Below, one piece after another: positions 1 to 6,935 of a stretch of DNA of 64,000 bases (positions are counted from its first letter, which is position 1; each line of letters starts with the position of its first letter). The stretch is from contig NZ_QPIE01000007.1 of the NCBI RefSeq assembly GCF_003336205.1, positions 1 through 64,000 of the forward strand, written 5' to 3'. The translations under genes and the position numbers were made by a program. The notes under the pieces are model-generated. The model saw only the letters and a program-made list of their open reading frames with translations, had not been told where the DNA came from and searched no databases. The stretch comes from Chryseobacterium lacus (lineage in GTDB: Bacteria > Bacteroidota > Bacteroidia > Flavobacteriales > Weeksellaceae).

Positions 1-103
1 GTCCTTAACTCCTCCGGAGATTTTTTTTTGTAGCCATTTTATATGTTTTTTAGGGTTTAATAAAAACAAAATTACTAAAACGGTGAATGGGAAAAGCTAC
101 CGG

Positions 104-119
104 AGGTTTAGTTCAACAT
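104..119 (+). repeat. 16-bp direct repeat, copy 1
   Basis: AGGTTTAGTTCAACAT occurs here and, identically, at 3072-3087. It contains GTTCAAC, the left core (form RYYYAAC) of attC-like sites 1 and 5, so it probably marks two sites of one family. Confidence 0.8.
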
Positions 120-242
120 CGTATTGGCAATAGGCGGGCTGAACGGCTTCGTATCAACGGAAGTGCAAAATTCAACTTCTGTTCTTCGATTAAAGTTCAG
201 TGCTAAAAATCCCGCCCATCGCCAATACGCGGCCCGTTGTGC
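111..242 (+). repeat. attC-like site 1
   Basis: Left core GTTCAAC (111-117), left arm 120-138, 72-nt loop 139-210, right arm 211-229, right core GTTGTGC (236-242). The arms pair at 17 of 19 positions. It lies 31 bp upstream of the first cassette gene. The unit it terminates lies mostly before the window. Confidence 0.75.
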
Positions 243-273
243 GCAATTCTAACCAAAGTTTCGCGATAAAGAA

Positions 274-801
274 ATGAAACATATTCCCACACTTTTTATT
301 TTTCTATTTTTTATTTTTTGCTCTAAAAAGGAGTCCGATAAAGAAAAAGAAAACGTTCAAATTCCATACATTGAACTACACGCAGCCGATACTTTAAAAG
401 AAAGAAATTACATCACAGTTTTCGACGATGTTTCAGAGAAGAATACAAAATTGACAAAGGAAGAATTAGAAATTGTTGACCGTAATCTTATTATTGGAGT
501 TGAAAAATATAATAACGACCTAAAAACAAAGCTGAATGAATTGAATAACGATGATAAAACAATTACTTGGAATTACGAAGATGAAAAAATAGATTTGAGA
601 TATTATTATCGACAATATTTTGTAGTAAATGAGAAAAACGGAGACAAAATCGTAAAGGTTTTTTGCTTTTGTAATTATAGTGATGATGGTTGGAGAAAAT
701 ACCGGATGAGTGTTTTTGATGGTGGCGATTGCTATCTGAGAGCTGAAATTAATATAACCCAAAATAAGATTTCCTATTTTAGAACGCACGGAATGGCTTA
801 A
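274..801 (+). CDS. Unknown small lipoprotein (cassette gene 1)
   Basis: The 175-residue protein starts with a lipoprotein signal: a hydrophobic run at residues 5-15 followed by Cys16, then a Lys/Glu-rich linker. The mature part is hydrophilic and I do not recognise a family. It is the only gene between attC-like sites 1 and 2, with 31 bp from the site 1 core to the ATG and 8 bp from the stop to the site 2 core. I see no TAnnTTTG box in the short leader, which fits a cassette gene expressed from outside. Its codon use is much more AT-rich than that of ftsK downstream. Envelope location is inferred from the signal; function is unknown. Confidence 0.8.
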   Translation: MKHIPTLFIFLFFIFCSKKESDKEKENVQIPYIELHAADTLKERNYITVFDDVSEKNTKLTKEELEIVDRNLIIGVEKYNNDLKTKLNELNNDDKTITWNYEDEKIDLRYYYRQYFVVNEKNGDKIVKVFCFCNYSDDGWRKYRMSVFDGGDCYLRAEINITQNKISYFRTHGMA

Positions 802-809
802 ATAAGAAC

Positions 810-943
810 TGCGTACAACATGCTATTTCTATTAGCGGGGTTGAAGTTTACATCATGAAGATTTTCGCTAGTTGTTCTTTTTGTTATATTTACAAAAACC
901 AGTTTTCATAATCCCCGCCAACAGAAATACCCAACCGTTAGCG
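810..943 (+). repeat. attC-like site 2
   Basis: Left core TGCGTACAAC (810-819), left arm 822-840, 72-nt loop 841-912, right arm 913-931, right core GTTAGCG (937-943). The arms pair at 16 of 19 positions. The left core is the reverse complement of GTTGTGCGCA at 236-245 at 9 of 10 bases, linking this site to the unit that begins at site 1. Confidence 0.75.
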
Positions 944-975
944 GTCAGGCTATTAAAGGCAATGAAAATAAATCT

Positions 976-1752
976 ATGAAAGATAATACAATTAATTTTA
1001 AACGAATATTTATTTTTTTAGTAATAGCTATTTCACTTTCCAATATATTTAGATTTGACATTTTTGGAACAAAAGAAATTTTGGAAATATTACCAACTTG
1101 GATTTATTTACTTTCTGTTATATTGCTTGAAGGAAGTGGGGTTTTTATAGGAGCTTTAATCGCCATTTACTTACTTCGTAAAAAACAGAAAACTGAAATT
1201 TCATTTTTTGGAACATCAAAAAGAAAAGGTCTGTTAATGTCCTTTATTCCAATAATATTATTGGCAATTATCGGAGTAAAGAATGAATACGGTGTAAATG
1301 TAAATTTGTACGGCTTAATTGTTGTCTTGGGAAGTTTGATTTATTGCATTATGGAAGAGTTTGGCTGGCGTGGATATTTACAAGAAGAACTTAAAGACAT
1401 TAAGCCTATAAAACGATATTTGCTAATAGGCTTCATATGGTACTTTTGGCATTTGTCTTTTCTGACAAAAGCGACTTTATCTGAAAATCTATTTTTTCTC
1501 GGTATCTTGTTATTTGGAAGTTGGGGAATTGGACAAGTTGCAGAATCGACTAAATCTATTTTGGCAAGTTCCTGTTTTCATTTAATAATCCAAATAATGA
1601 TGTTTAATTCATTAATCAAAGATGGACTAGATGGAACACAAAAACTAATTATTTTAGGCGTTTCAATTTTTATATGGATAATTATTCTCGGAAGATGGAA
1701 AAAAGAAAATGAGTTGAAATTACTAAACGAAAAGCAAAGCCCGAACCGCTAA
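976..1752 (+). CDS. CPBP-family intramembrane metalloprotease (cassette gene 2)
   Basis: This 258-residue membrane protein has about seven hydrophobic segments. It carries the CPBP/Abi motifs: EE (127-128) followed by Arg132 in EEFGWRG, His159 in WYFWH, and a third His at 202. In the family these glutamates and histidines form the active site of an intramembrane protease related to Rce1; bacterial members have been linked to bacteriocin immunity and abortive infection, but the role here is unknown. The TAA stop (1750-1752) lies inside the left core of attC-like site 3, so gene and recombination site are interlocked. No internal promoter box is apparent. Confidence 0.85.
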   Translation: MKDNTINFKRIFIFLVIAISLSNIFRFDIFGTKEILEILPTWIYLLSVILLEGSGVFIGALIAIYLLRKKQKTEISFFGTSKRKGLLMSFIPIILLAIIGVKNEYGVNVNLYGLIVVLGSLIYCIMEEFGWRGYLQEELKDIKPIKRYLLIGFIWYFWHLSFLTKATLSENLFFLGILLFGSWGIGQVAESTKSILASSCFHLIIQIMMFNSLIKDGLDGTQKLIILGVSIFIWIIILGRWKKENELKLLNEKQSPNR

Positions 1753-1878
1753 CAAGCGTTTGGCAAAACTGGCGGTTTCGTACTTCGTATGAAACTTTTT
1801 CGTAAGTTTGAATTTCGTGCTTCGCTTGAAGTTTAGCGATAAAAGTCGCCACCTTCGCCAAGCGCCGAAACGTTATCT
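1745..1878 (+). repeat. attC-like site 3
   Basis: Left core ACCGCTAAC (1745-1753), left arm 1756-1774, 72-nt loop 1775-1846, right arm 1847-1865, right core GTTATCT (1872-1878). The arms pair at 15 of 19 positions. The left core is the exact reverse complement (9 of 9) of GTTAGCGGT at 937-945, the start of the unit that this site ends. Confidence 0.75.
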
Positions 1879-1905
1879 GCATTTTTGCCAATAAACCGTA
1901 AAACA

Positions 1906-2373
1906 ATGAATATTAGTAAATTAACAAAGCAAATAATAACTAGAACGATATTTTTATTTTTTGCGATTTTTAGTTTAAATATTTATTCACAAGAAACTGA
2001 ATATAATATAATTGGAAATTGGATATCTTCTGATTTTTGGAGTAATGAAAGTAAGACAACTTTCTCAAAAGATGGCTATATCTCAATGACAATAAATGGA
2101 GAACAAATTGACGGAAGAAATTTCATTATTCATGGCGGTCCAAATGATGGGCAGAAAGCAGAAATGAAATATCTAATTAACACTAAAACTAATCCAATAC
2201 AAATTGACATAATTGCTTTAAAAGACAATGTTGAAAAAGGGAGAATTCTTGGAATAATAATTCCTGTACACCATACTAGATTTTTGATGCTGTTGAATTT
2301 TGAAGGAAAAAGACCTGAAACAATGAATGACGAAAATTACGAACAAACTTTAACCTTAAATAAAATTGAATAA
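1906..2373 (+). CDS. Unknown secreted protein (cassette gene 3)
   Basis: The frame opens at a TTG at 1885, but the ATG at 1906 is the better start because it places a Sec signal peptide (hydrophobic residues 13-26, cleavage near Ser28-Gln29) at the N-terminus. The 155-residue product should be exported. The mature part has alternating polar and hydrophobic segments that suggest a small beta-rich, lipocalin-like fold, but I cannot name a family. It is the only gene between attC-like sites 3 and 4 and is as AT-rich as the other two cassette genes. Confidence 0.75.
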   Translation: MNISKLTKQIITRTIFLFFAIFSLNIYSQETEYNIIGNWISSDFWSNESKTTFSKDGYISMTINGEQIDGRNFIIHGGPNDGQKAEMKYLINTKTNPIQIDIIALKDNVEKGRILGIIIPVHHTRFLMLLNFEGKRPETMNDENYEQTLTLNKIE

Positions 2374-2379
2374 AAAAAC

Positions 2380-2439
2380 TGCAGATAATAACTAAGCTTT
2401 CGTTGGGCTTGAAAAGCCAACAATGAAAGCCCGTTGAAC
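2380..2439 (+). repeat. attC-like site 4 (compact)
   Basis: TGCAGATAA (2380-2388) followed by TAAC is the reverse complement of GTTATCTGCA (1872-1881) apart from a 3-nt insertion. Arms 2396-2410 and 2414-2430 pair with a two-base bulge around a 3-nt loop. The right core GTTGAAC (2433-2439) fits GTTRRRY exactly. It is about 60 bp against 132 for the upstream sites. Confidence 0.6.
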
Positions 2440-2483
2440 CCTTCGGCTTCGCTCAGGACAGGCTGCAGCTTCGGGGGCTTTTT
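2436..2483. repeat. Flavobacterial GC-rich intergenic repeat (possible)
   Basis: A CTTCGGCTTCGCTCAGGACA-type segment followed by CAGGCTGCAGC and a CTTCGGGGGC stretch. From memory, similar CTTCG-CTCAGGACAGG palindromes are scattered through flavobacterial genomes. Only one copy is visible here, so the repeat status rests on recall. Confidence 0.35.
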
Positions 2484-2630
2484 CAGCATTATGGGTTTAT
2501 CGACGAAGGATTTTAGAGATTTACAGGAGACTTTCAGAAAGGTCTCTTTTTTTGTGGGCAATATTGGTATTTTTTATTGGTTTTATCGTGTTTTCCTTCA
2601 CTTTCGGGCATAAAATCCCTTACCAAAATG

Positions 2631-3075
2631 CTAGATTTTTGGCTTTTCGAAGTTTTGGCTCATCTCCAAAAACCAAAGGGGCGGACCGCGCAAATCGAAC
2701 GTTGCAACCGTTACCAAATTCCCAACTCTGCAACAACTACATTTCGGCTGAAAAGCTTTGGGTGCAAGTTTACCATGGGCTGAATGCCTAAATTCTGTTG
2801 CAGATTTCGTTTCCACGTGCTGCTGAGAAAACCATAATGACGGATTTTTACAAATCTTTTCGGCAAAATATGCATCGCAAAACGGCGGATAAACTCCTCA
2901 TGGCTCAAAACCATCTGCTTTTTGATGCCTTTCTGGCGGTAATCTTTGTAATCGAACGTTACATTTTCAGCATCAATTTCCTGATTCTCCGGTTACTGAT
3001 CGCGATTCTGTGCGTGTATCGCCCCAAATATTCCACCACAGATTTCGGGCTCCCAAAAGGCTTTTTAGCGAAGGT
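2631..3075 (-). pseudogene. IS91-family transposase remnant
   Basis: Read on the minus strand, three frames together give the C-terminal part of an IS91 (Y2, HUH-type) transposase. Frame one (3075 to about 2984) encodes KPFGSPKSVVEYLGRYTHRI and ISNRRI. After a shift near 2984, frame two continues to 2711 and includes EEFIRRFAMHILPKRFVKI and RHYGF. A second shift near 2816 gives a frame with CSCC and TFDLRGPP, ending at 2631. The N-terminal half with the catalytic tyrosines is absent: the upstream end stops at the 16-bp repeat of site 5. It is antisense to the cassette genes. IS91 relatives (ISCR elements) are known partners of integrons, but this copy is dead. Confidence 0.85.
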
Positions 3076-3106
3076 TTAGTTCAACATGGGTAACCGTTGC
3101 GCAACC
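3072..3106 (+). repeat. attC-like site 5, internally deleted
   Basis: It begins with the same 16-mer as site 1 (AGGTTTAGTTCAACAT, 3072-3087) and ends with CCGTTGCGCAA, close to CCCGTTGTGCGCAA at the right end of site 1, but only about 8 bp lie between. GTTCAAC is the reverse complement of GTTGAAC at 2433-2439, as expected for the unit that starts at site 4. Best read as a site that lost its arms and loop. Confidence 0.5.
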
Positions 3107-3347
3107 TCCATTTTCAAGAATCAAAGATAAAAAACGACCTCTTTGGAAACGATTTTCGGGAGGTTCATTTTTTAAGTGAATCTCAAAATCCTAAAATTGG
3201 GATGGCTTAAAAAAGTGTTTTTAAAGTCGTTAAAAAGAGTTTTGAGGAAAGTGTGTATTTTCTCTTGTTGTAATTTTAGAAATAATTATATTTTGGATTT
3301 GGTTCGTTATTATTATTTGCCAAAATTATATTCAAATCCTGATTTGA
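3107..3347. other. Gap with no recognisable feature
   Basis: AT-rich sequence between the last cassette-type site and an orphan open frame. I see no open frame with a start codon, no tRNA and no clear terminator. Confidence 0.5.
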
Positions 3348-3551
3348 ACCAATAAAACTAATATTATTGCAAGTGACATAGAACTGCAAAATGATAAAAT
3401 TCTTCTAAAAAGTAGAGATGAGGAATACCTAATTGAATATGATATAATAAATGGAATTGAAGGAAAAAACTTCAAATTAAAAAGAAATTTAATTAGTCAC
3501 AAAAAGTCCCTAGTAGCATCTGAAAAGTTTATTCACCAGGATGCCAGTTAA
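3348..3551 (+). pseudogene. Orphan open frame without start codon, probably a gene fragment
   Basis: An open frame of 67 codons runs from just after an in-frame TGA (3345-3347) to a TAA (3549-3551). It has no in-frame ATG but protein-like composition (charged and hydrophobic residues alternating, ending SEKFIHQDAS). I do not recognise it. It is probably the 3' end of a disrupted gene left between the cassette array and ftsK. Confidence 0.4.
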
Positions 3552-3562
3552 TCAATTTTTAT

Positions 3563-3570
3563 TACATTTG
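3563..3570 (+). promoter_or_regulatory. Promoter -7 box of ftsK
   Basis: TACATTTG matches the Bacteroidota -7 consensus TAnnTTTG exactly and lies 14 nt before the ftsK ATG. I do not see a TTG at the usual -33 distance. Confidence 0.55.
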
Positions 3571-3584
3571 CCATAGCTGATATT

Positions 3585-6053
3585 ATGAAGAACACTAAGA
3601 GAAACACTGCCGTTCAAGTGCCTGAACAAAGCAGAATACTTTCGAAGCCGCGTATTTTTTTCGGAATTTTATTTATCGTCACCGCTGTGGTGATGGCACT
3701 GTCTTTCGCTTCCTATCTCAAGAACTGGAAAGCCGATCAGAGCCAGGCCGGAACCATGTTGGACAAAACAGTAAAATCGTCCAATATTTTTGGGAAAGTG
3801 GGTGACTGGCTGGGGAAAATTTTTATTTTCGACAGCATTGGTGTAGCAGCTTTTCTCGTGGCGTTTCTTATTTTCGTTTTCGGACTGCTGATTCTCAAAA
3901 AAAAATATTTCAAACCCTGGAAAACCATCGGTCATTCTCTGTTTTTCATTTGCTGGCTGCCTGTTTTTTTAGGAGCCGTAACCCAAGGCAGCGGAACATT
4001 AAGCGGTGTTTATGGTTTCCAGATTGTTGATTTTCTGAATTCCGTCATCGGGCCTTTAGGATTGTGGACAGTCATTGTGGTAGGAATTGCTTTGTATTTC
4101 ATTCTGGAATTCAATTTGAGGCCTTCCTCCATTCGTTCCGGCCTTCATCAGCTCAATGAGAATACCGTAGGAAGGGTGAAAGGAATGATGCCCGATTCAA
4201 GGGAAATCTTTGAAGCAGATGAAGAACTGAGTGATCCGAACAACGATTCTGAAATTTCCGTAAAAGCAACTACACCTATTATTTCAAAAGAAAAAAGTAC
4301 TGAAAGCTTTTCCGAACCTGAAGGGAACTCTGACATTCAGCCTATTGTCACTCCCAATCTGACTTCTTTTGATGATAAATCCGAAGAAAAAACAACCGTG
4401 ACGCTGACTCCTGAAACAACGCCGGAGAGTAGTTCAAAAACTGCAGAAGATGACTTCGATTTCAAAGTTGAAATTGCTCAGGAAGTGGATGAGCTGGATG
4501 ATACCGAAAGGAAATCTGCCGAATTGGTGAAAGCTTACGGCCGGTACGACCATACATTGGAACTTGCCGGATTTCAAATGCCTACCGTCGATTTGTTGAA
4601 AGATTACGGAAATGAAGAAATCCATATCAACAAAGAAGAATTGGAGGAAAATAAAAATAAAATTGTCGGCCTTCTGAAAAATTTCAATGTCGGAATTGCC
4701 GAAATAAAAGCCACCATTGGCCCGACGGTAACGCTGTACGAAATTGTACCCGAAGCCGGAATCCGTGTTGCGGCGATTAAAAAACTGCAGGACGATATCG
4801 CTTTGAATCTTTCCGCATTAGGCATCAGAATTATTGCTCCGATGCCAGGGAAAGGGACGATTGGAATTGAAGTTCCCAGAAAAAACCCTACAATGGTTTC
4901 CATGAAAAGTGTGATTGCTTCTCAGAAATTTCAGAATTCTGACATGGATCTTCCTGTCGTATTCGGGAAAACCATTTCGAATGAAATCTTCATGGCCGAT
5001 CTTGCCAAAATGCCGCACCTTCTGATGGCCGGAGCTACCGGACAGGGAAAATCGGTAGGAATTAATGCGATTCTGACCTCTCTGCTTTATAAAAAACATC
5101 CCAGCGAACTGAAATTCGTGATGGTGGATCCGAAAAAAGTGGAACTCACTTTATATTCCAAAATTGAAAGGCATTATCTGGCCAAACTTCCCGATACCGA
5201 AGACGCGATTATTACCGATACCCATAAAGTAATCACCACGCTCAACTCGCTGTGTGTGGAGATGGATATGCGCTACGAACTTCTGAAAAATGCTTTCTGC
5301 CGAACCATCAAAGAATATAACAAGAAGTTCAGCGAAAGAAAATTAAATCCTGAAAACGGGCACCGCTATCTTCCTTATATCGTATTGGTAGTGGACGAAT
5401 TTGCTGATTTGATCATGACCGCAGGAAAAGAAATTGAACATCCTATTGCCCGGCTTGCACAACTGGCCAGAGCGGTTGGAATTCACCTTATTGTTGCTAC
5501 GCAAAGACCTTCTGTGAACGTTATTACCGGAATGATTAAAGCTAATTTTCCAGCGCGTGCAGCGTTCCGCGTGATTTCGGGAATTGATTCCAGAACGATT
5601 TTAGATTCGCCGGGAGCAGATCAGCTGATCGGGAAAGGAGATATGCTTTATTTCAACGGAAATGAAATTCTGAGGCTTCAGTGCGCTTTTGTAGATACGC
5701 CAGAAGTGGAGAGAATTGTAGATTATATCGGTGCTCAGCGCGGATATTCAACGGCAATGATTCTTCCTGAGGTTTCTACTGAAGAAATGTCCGTTTCCAC
5801 CGGAGGTTTTGATCCGAATGAAAAAGATGCTCTTTTTGAAGACGCAGCACGCATTGTGGTTTCCACGCAGCAAGGCTCCACTTCCATGCTTCAGCGACAG
5901 TTGAAATTGGGTTATAACAGAGCGGGAAGAATTATGGATCAACTGGAAGCCAGCGGAATTGTGGGAAGTTTCAACGGAGCCAAAGCCCGAGAAGTTCAGA
6001 TTTCAGACCTCAGTTCATTAGAGCAGTTTCTGGAGAATCTTCGGAATAAATAA
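3585..6053 (+). CDS. ftsK: DNA translocase FtsK
   Basis: FtsK/SpoIIIE-family ATPase that pumps DNA through the division septum for chromosome segregation. The 822 residues show four N-terminal membrane helices (about 24-45, 84-104, 115-132, 150-175), an acidic linker (about 200-310), the RecA-like motor with Walker A GATGQGKS (about 483-490) and Walker B LVVDEFADL (about 600-608), and a C-terminal gamma winged-helix domain (about 745-820) for reading polar DNA motifs. The linker is much shorter than in E. coli, as usual in Bacteroidota. The ATG follows a TAnnTTTG box. A LolA-like gene and an LptF-like gene follow on the same strand. Confidence 0.97.
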   Translation: MKNTKRNTAVQVPEQSRILSKPRIFFGILFIVTAVVMALSFASYLKNWKADQSQAGTMLDKTVKSSNIFGKVGDWLGKIFIFDSIGVAAFLVAFLIFVFGLLILKKKYFKPWKTIGHSLFFICWLPVFLGAVTQGSGTLSGVYGFQIVDFLNSVIGPLGLWTVIVVGIALYFILEFNLRPSSIRSGLHQLNENTVGRVKGMMPDSREIFEADEELSDPNNDSEISVKATTPIISKEKSTESFSEPEGNSDIQPIVTPNLTSFDDKSEEKTTVTLTPETTPESSSKTAEDDFDFKVEIAQEVDELDDTERKSAELVKAYGRYDHTLELAGFQMPTVDLLKDYGNEEIHINKEELEENKNKIVGLLKNFNVGIAEIKATIGPTVTLYEIVPEAGIRVAAIKKLQDDIALNLSALGIRIIAPMPGKGTIGIEVPRKNPTMVSMKSVIASQKFQNSDMDLPVVFGKTISNEIFMADLAKMPHLLMAGATGQGKSVGINAILTSLLYKKHPSELKFVMVDPKKVELTLYSKIERHYLAKLPDTEDAIITDTHKVITTLNSLCVEMDMRYELLKNAFCRTIKEYNKKFSERKLNPENGHRYLPYIVLVVDEFADLIMTAGKEIEHPIARLAQLARAVGIHLIVATQRPSVNVITGMIKANFPARAAFRVISGIDSRTILDSPGADQLIGKGDMLYFNGNEILRLQCAFVDTPEVERIVDYIGAQRGYSTAMILPEVSTEEMSVSTGGFDPNEKDALFEDAARIVVSTQQGSTSMLQRQLKLGYNRAGRIMDQLEASGIVGSFNGAKAREVQISDLSSLEQFLENLRNK

Positions 6054-6187
6054 TCACCCTAAAATCTCCGGCATACACTGTTTTTTCAGGAAAACGGAAC
6101 ACTTTTTGAAAAGAATGTGGCGATAGAAAACGGAAGGGTGCTTTAACATCAAAGGTTCTGATCTATCTAATCAACAAAATATTGAAA

Positions 6188-6835
6188 ATGAAGAAAATGT
6201 TATCGAGACTGGTGGTTGTTACTATGATTGCAGGTGCAGCGAGTTTTAGTTTTGCACAAAAAATTGATGCGAAATCCAAACAGATTTTAGATGCTGTCAC
6301 CAATAATTACAAATCCAAACAGAATACGTATTTCAAATTTACTTTCGGGTCCGGCCCGAATGGAAAAGTGACGAAAACTGAAACAGGAATTTATTACGCT
6401 GCAGGTGACCGTTATAAATTGAAAATAATGGAAACTGAACAGATTTTTGACGGAAATAAAATATACAATATCAATACGGAAGATATGGAAGTAACCATCG
6501 CCAAACCGAATGCTACGGACGCCATGTTTTCTCCCATCAATTATCTCACTTCTTACCGTAAAGATTATCATGTGAGTTATGAAGGCAAAAGACATGTAAA
6601 TGGTGTGAATACGGACTTTATAAAACTAACTCCAGTGAAAAACAATGGCCTGAAACATGTTTATCTTTTTGTAGATTCTGCCAAAAAGCAAATGGTAAAA
6701 CTGGAACAACACGGCAATAATAAAGATATTTCTGTCATTGCCATCAGGGAATATCGGGAAAACCAAAAGCTGAATCCTGATATGTTTACCTTCAACAAAG
6801 CGAATTTTAGGGATTATATCGTTACAGAACTGTAA
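6188..6835 (+). CDS. LolA-like outer-membrane lipoprotein carrier
   Basis: The 215-residue protein has a Sec signal peptide ending at SFA-Q and the fold pattern of the LolA/LolB family: a mature N-terminus with KQILDAVTNNYKS, followed by beta strands with repeated aromatic residues. Family members shuttle lipoproteins across the periplasm. A TTG at 6182 opens the frame, but the ATG at 6188 gives the cleaner signal peptide. It lies between ftsK and an LptF/LptG-type permease, an envelope-biogenesis neighbourhood that supports the call. A hairpin terminator follows. Confidence 0.85.
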   Translation: MKKMLSRLVVVTMIAGAASFSFAQKIDAKSKQILDAVTNNYKSKQNTYFKFTFGSGPNGKVTKTETGIYYAAGDRYKLKIMETEQIFDGNKIYNINTEDMEVTIAKPNATDAMFSPINYLTSYRKDYHVSYEGKRHVNGVNTDFIKLTPVKNNGLKHVYLFVDSAKKQMVKLEQHGNNKDISVIAIREYRENQKLNPDMFTFNKANFRDYIVTEL

Positions 6836-6884
6836 GGTTTTCATCCGATTTTGATTAATTCTTTTAAAGAAAATAACTTATAAA

Positions 6885-6923
6885 ACAAAAAGCCACGAAG
6901 CTGTTTACTTTGTGGCTTTTTCT
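6885..6923 (+). terminator. Terminator after the lolA-like gene
   Basis: AAAAAGCCAC and GTGGCTTTTT pair around a short loop and end in a T run. The next promoter box begins immediately after it. Confidence 0.75.
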
Positions 6924-6931
6924 TAATTTTG
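6924..6931 (+). promoter_or_regulatory. Promoter -7 box of the LptF/G-type gene (near-leaderless)
   Basis: TAATTTTG fits TAnnTTTG and ends only 4 nt before the ATG at 6936. Transcription would start at or just before the start codon, so the mRNA would have almost no leader. Confidence 0.5.
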
Positions 6932-6935
6932 GGCC

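Larger units (their letters stand above)
111..3106 (+). mobile_element. Integron-type gene cassette array (no integrase in window)
   Basis: Three short plus-strand genes (274-801, 976-1752, 1906-2373) alternate with imperfect palindromes that share one geometry: left core, 2-nt gap, 19-nt arm, 72-nt loop, 19-nt arm, 5-6-nt gap, GTT core. A fourth, compact site (2380-2439) and a deleted fifth (3072-3106) follow. Predicted crossover is after the G of each GTT, giving units at about 237-937, 938-1872, 1873-2433 and 2434-3096. The first bases of each unit are complementary to the left core of its own downstream site, as expected for cassettes that excise as circles. The genes are visibly more AT-rich than the downstream chromosome and have no clear TAnnTTTG promoters. 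Integron is an inference: no integrase or attI is visible, and site orientation would place them upstream of position 1. Confidence 0.72.

Noticed and set aside
1885-1905. TTG at 1885 as start of cassette gene 3
   Set aside because: It adds seven residues before the signal peptide and lies against the attC-like site; the ATG at 1906 is better.
2552-3079. Several plus-strand open frames (2552-2791, 2577-2783, 2798-3079)
   Set aside because: They are antisense readings of the IS91 transposase remnant and have no protein features of their own.
6072-6145. About 24 codons of open frame after ftsK (ENGTLFEKNVAIENGRVL)
   Set aside because: No start codon, too short, and no recognisable family; possibly a fragment but not supportable.
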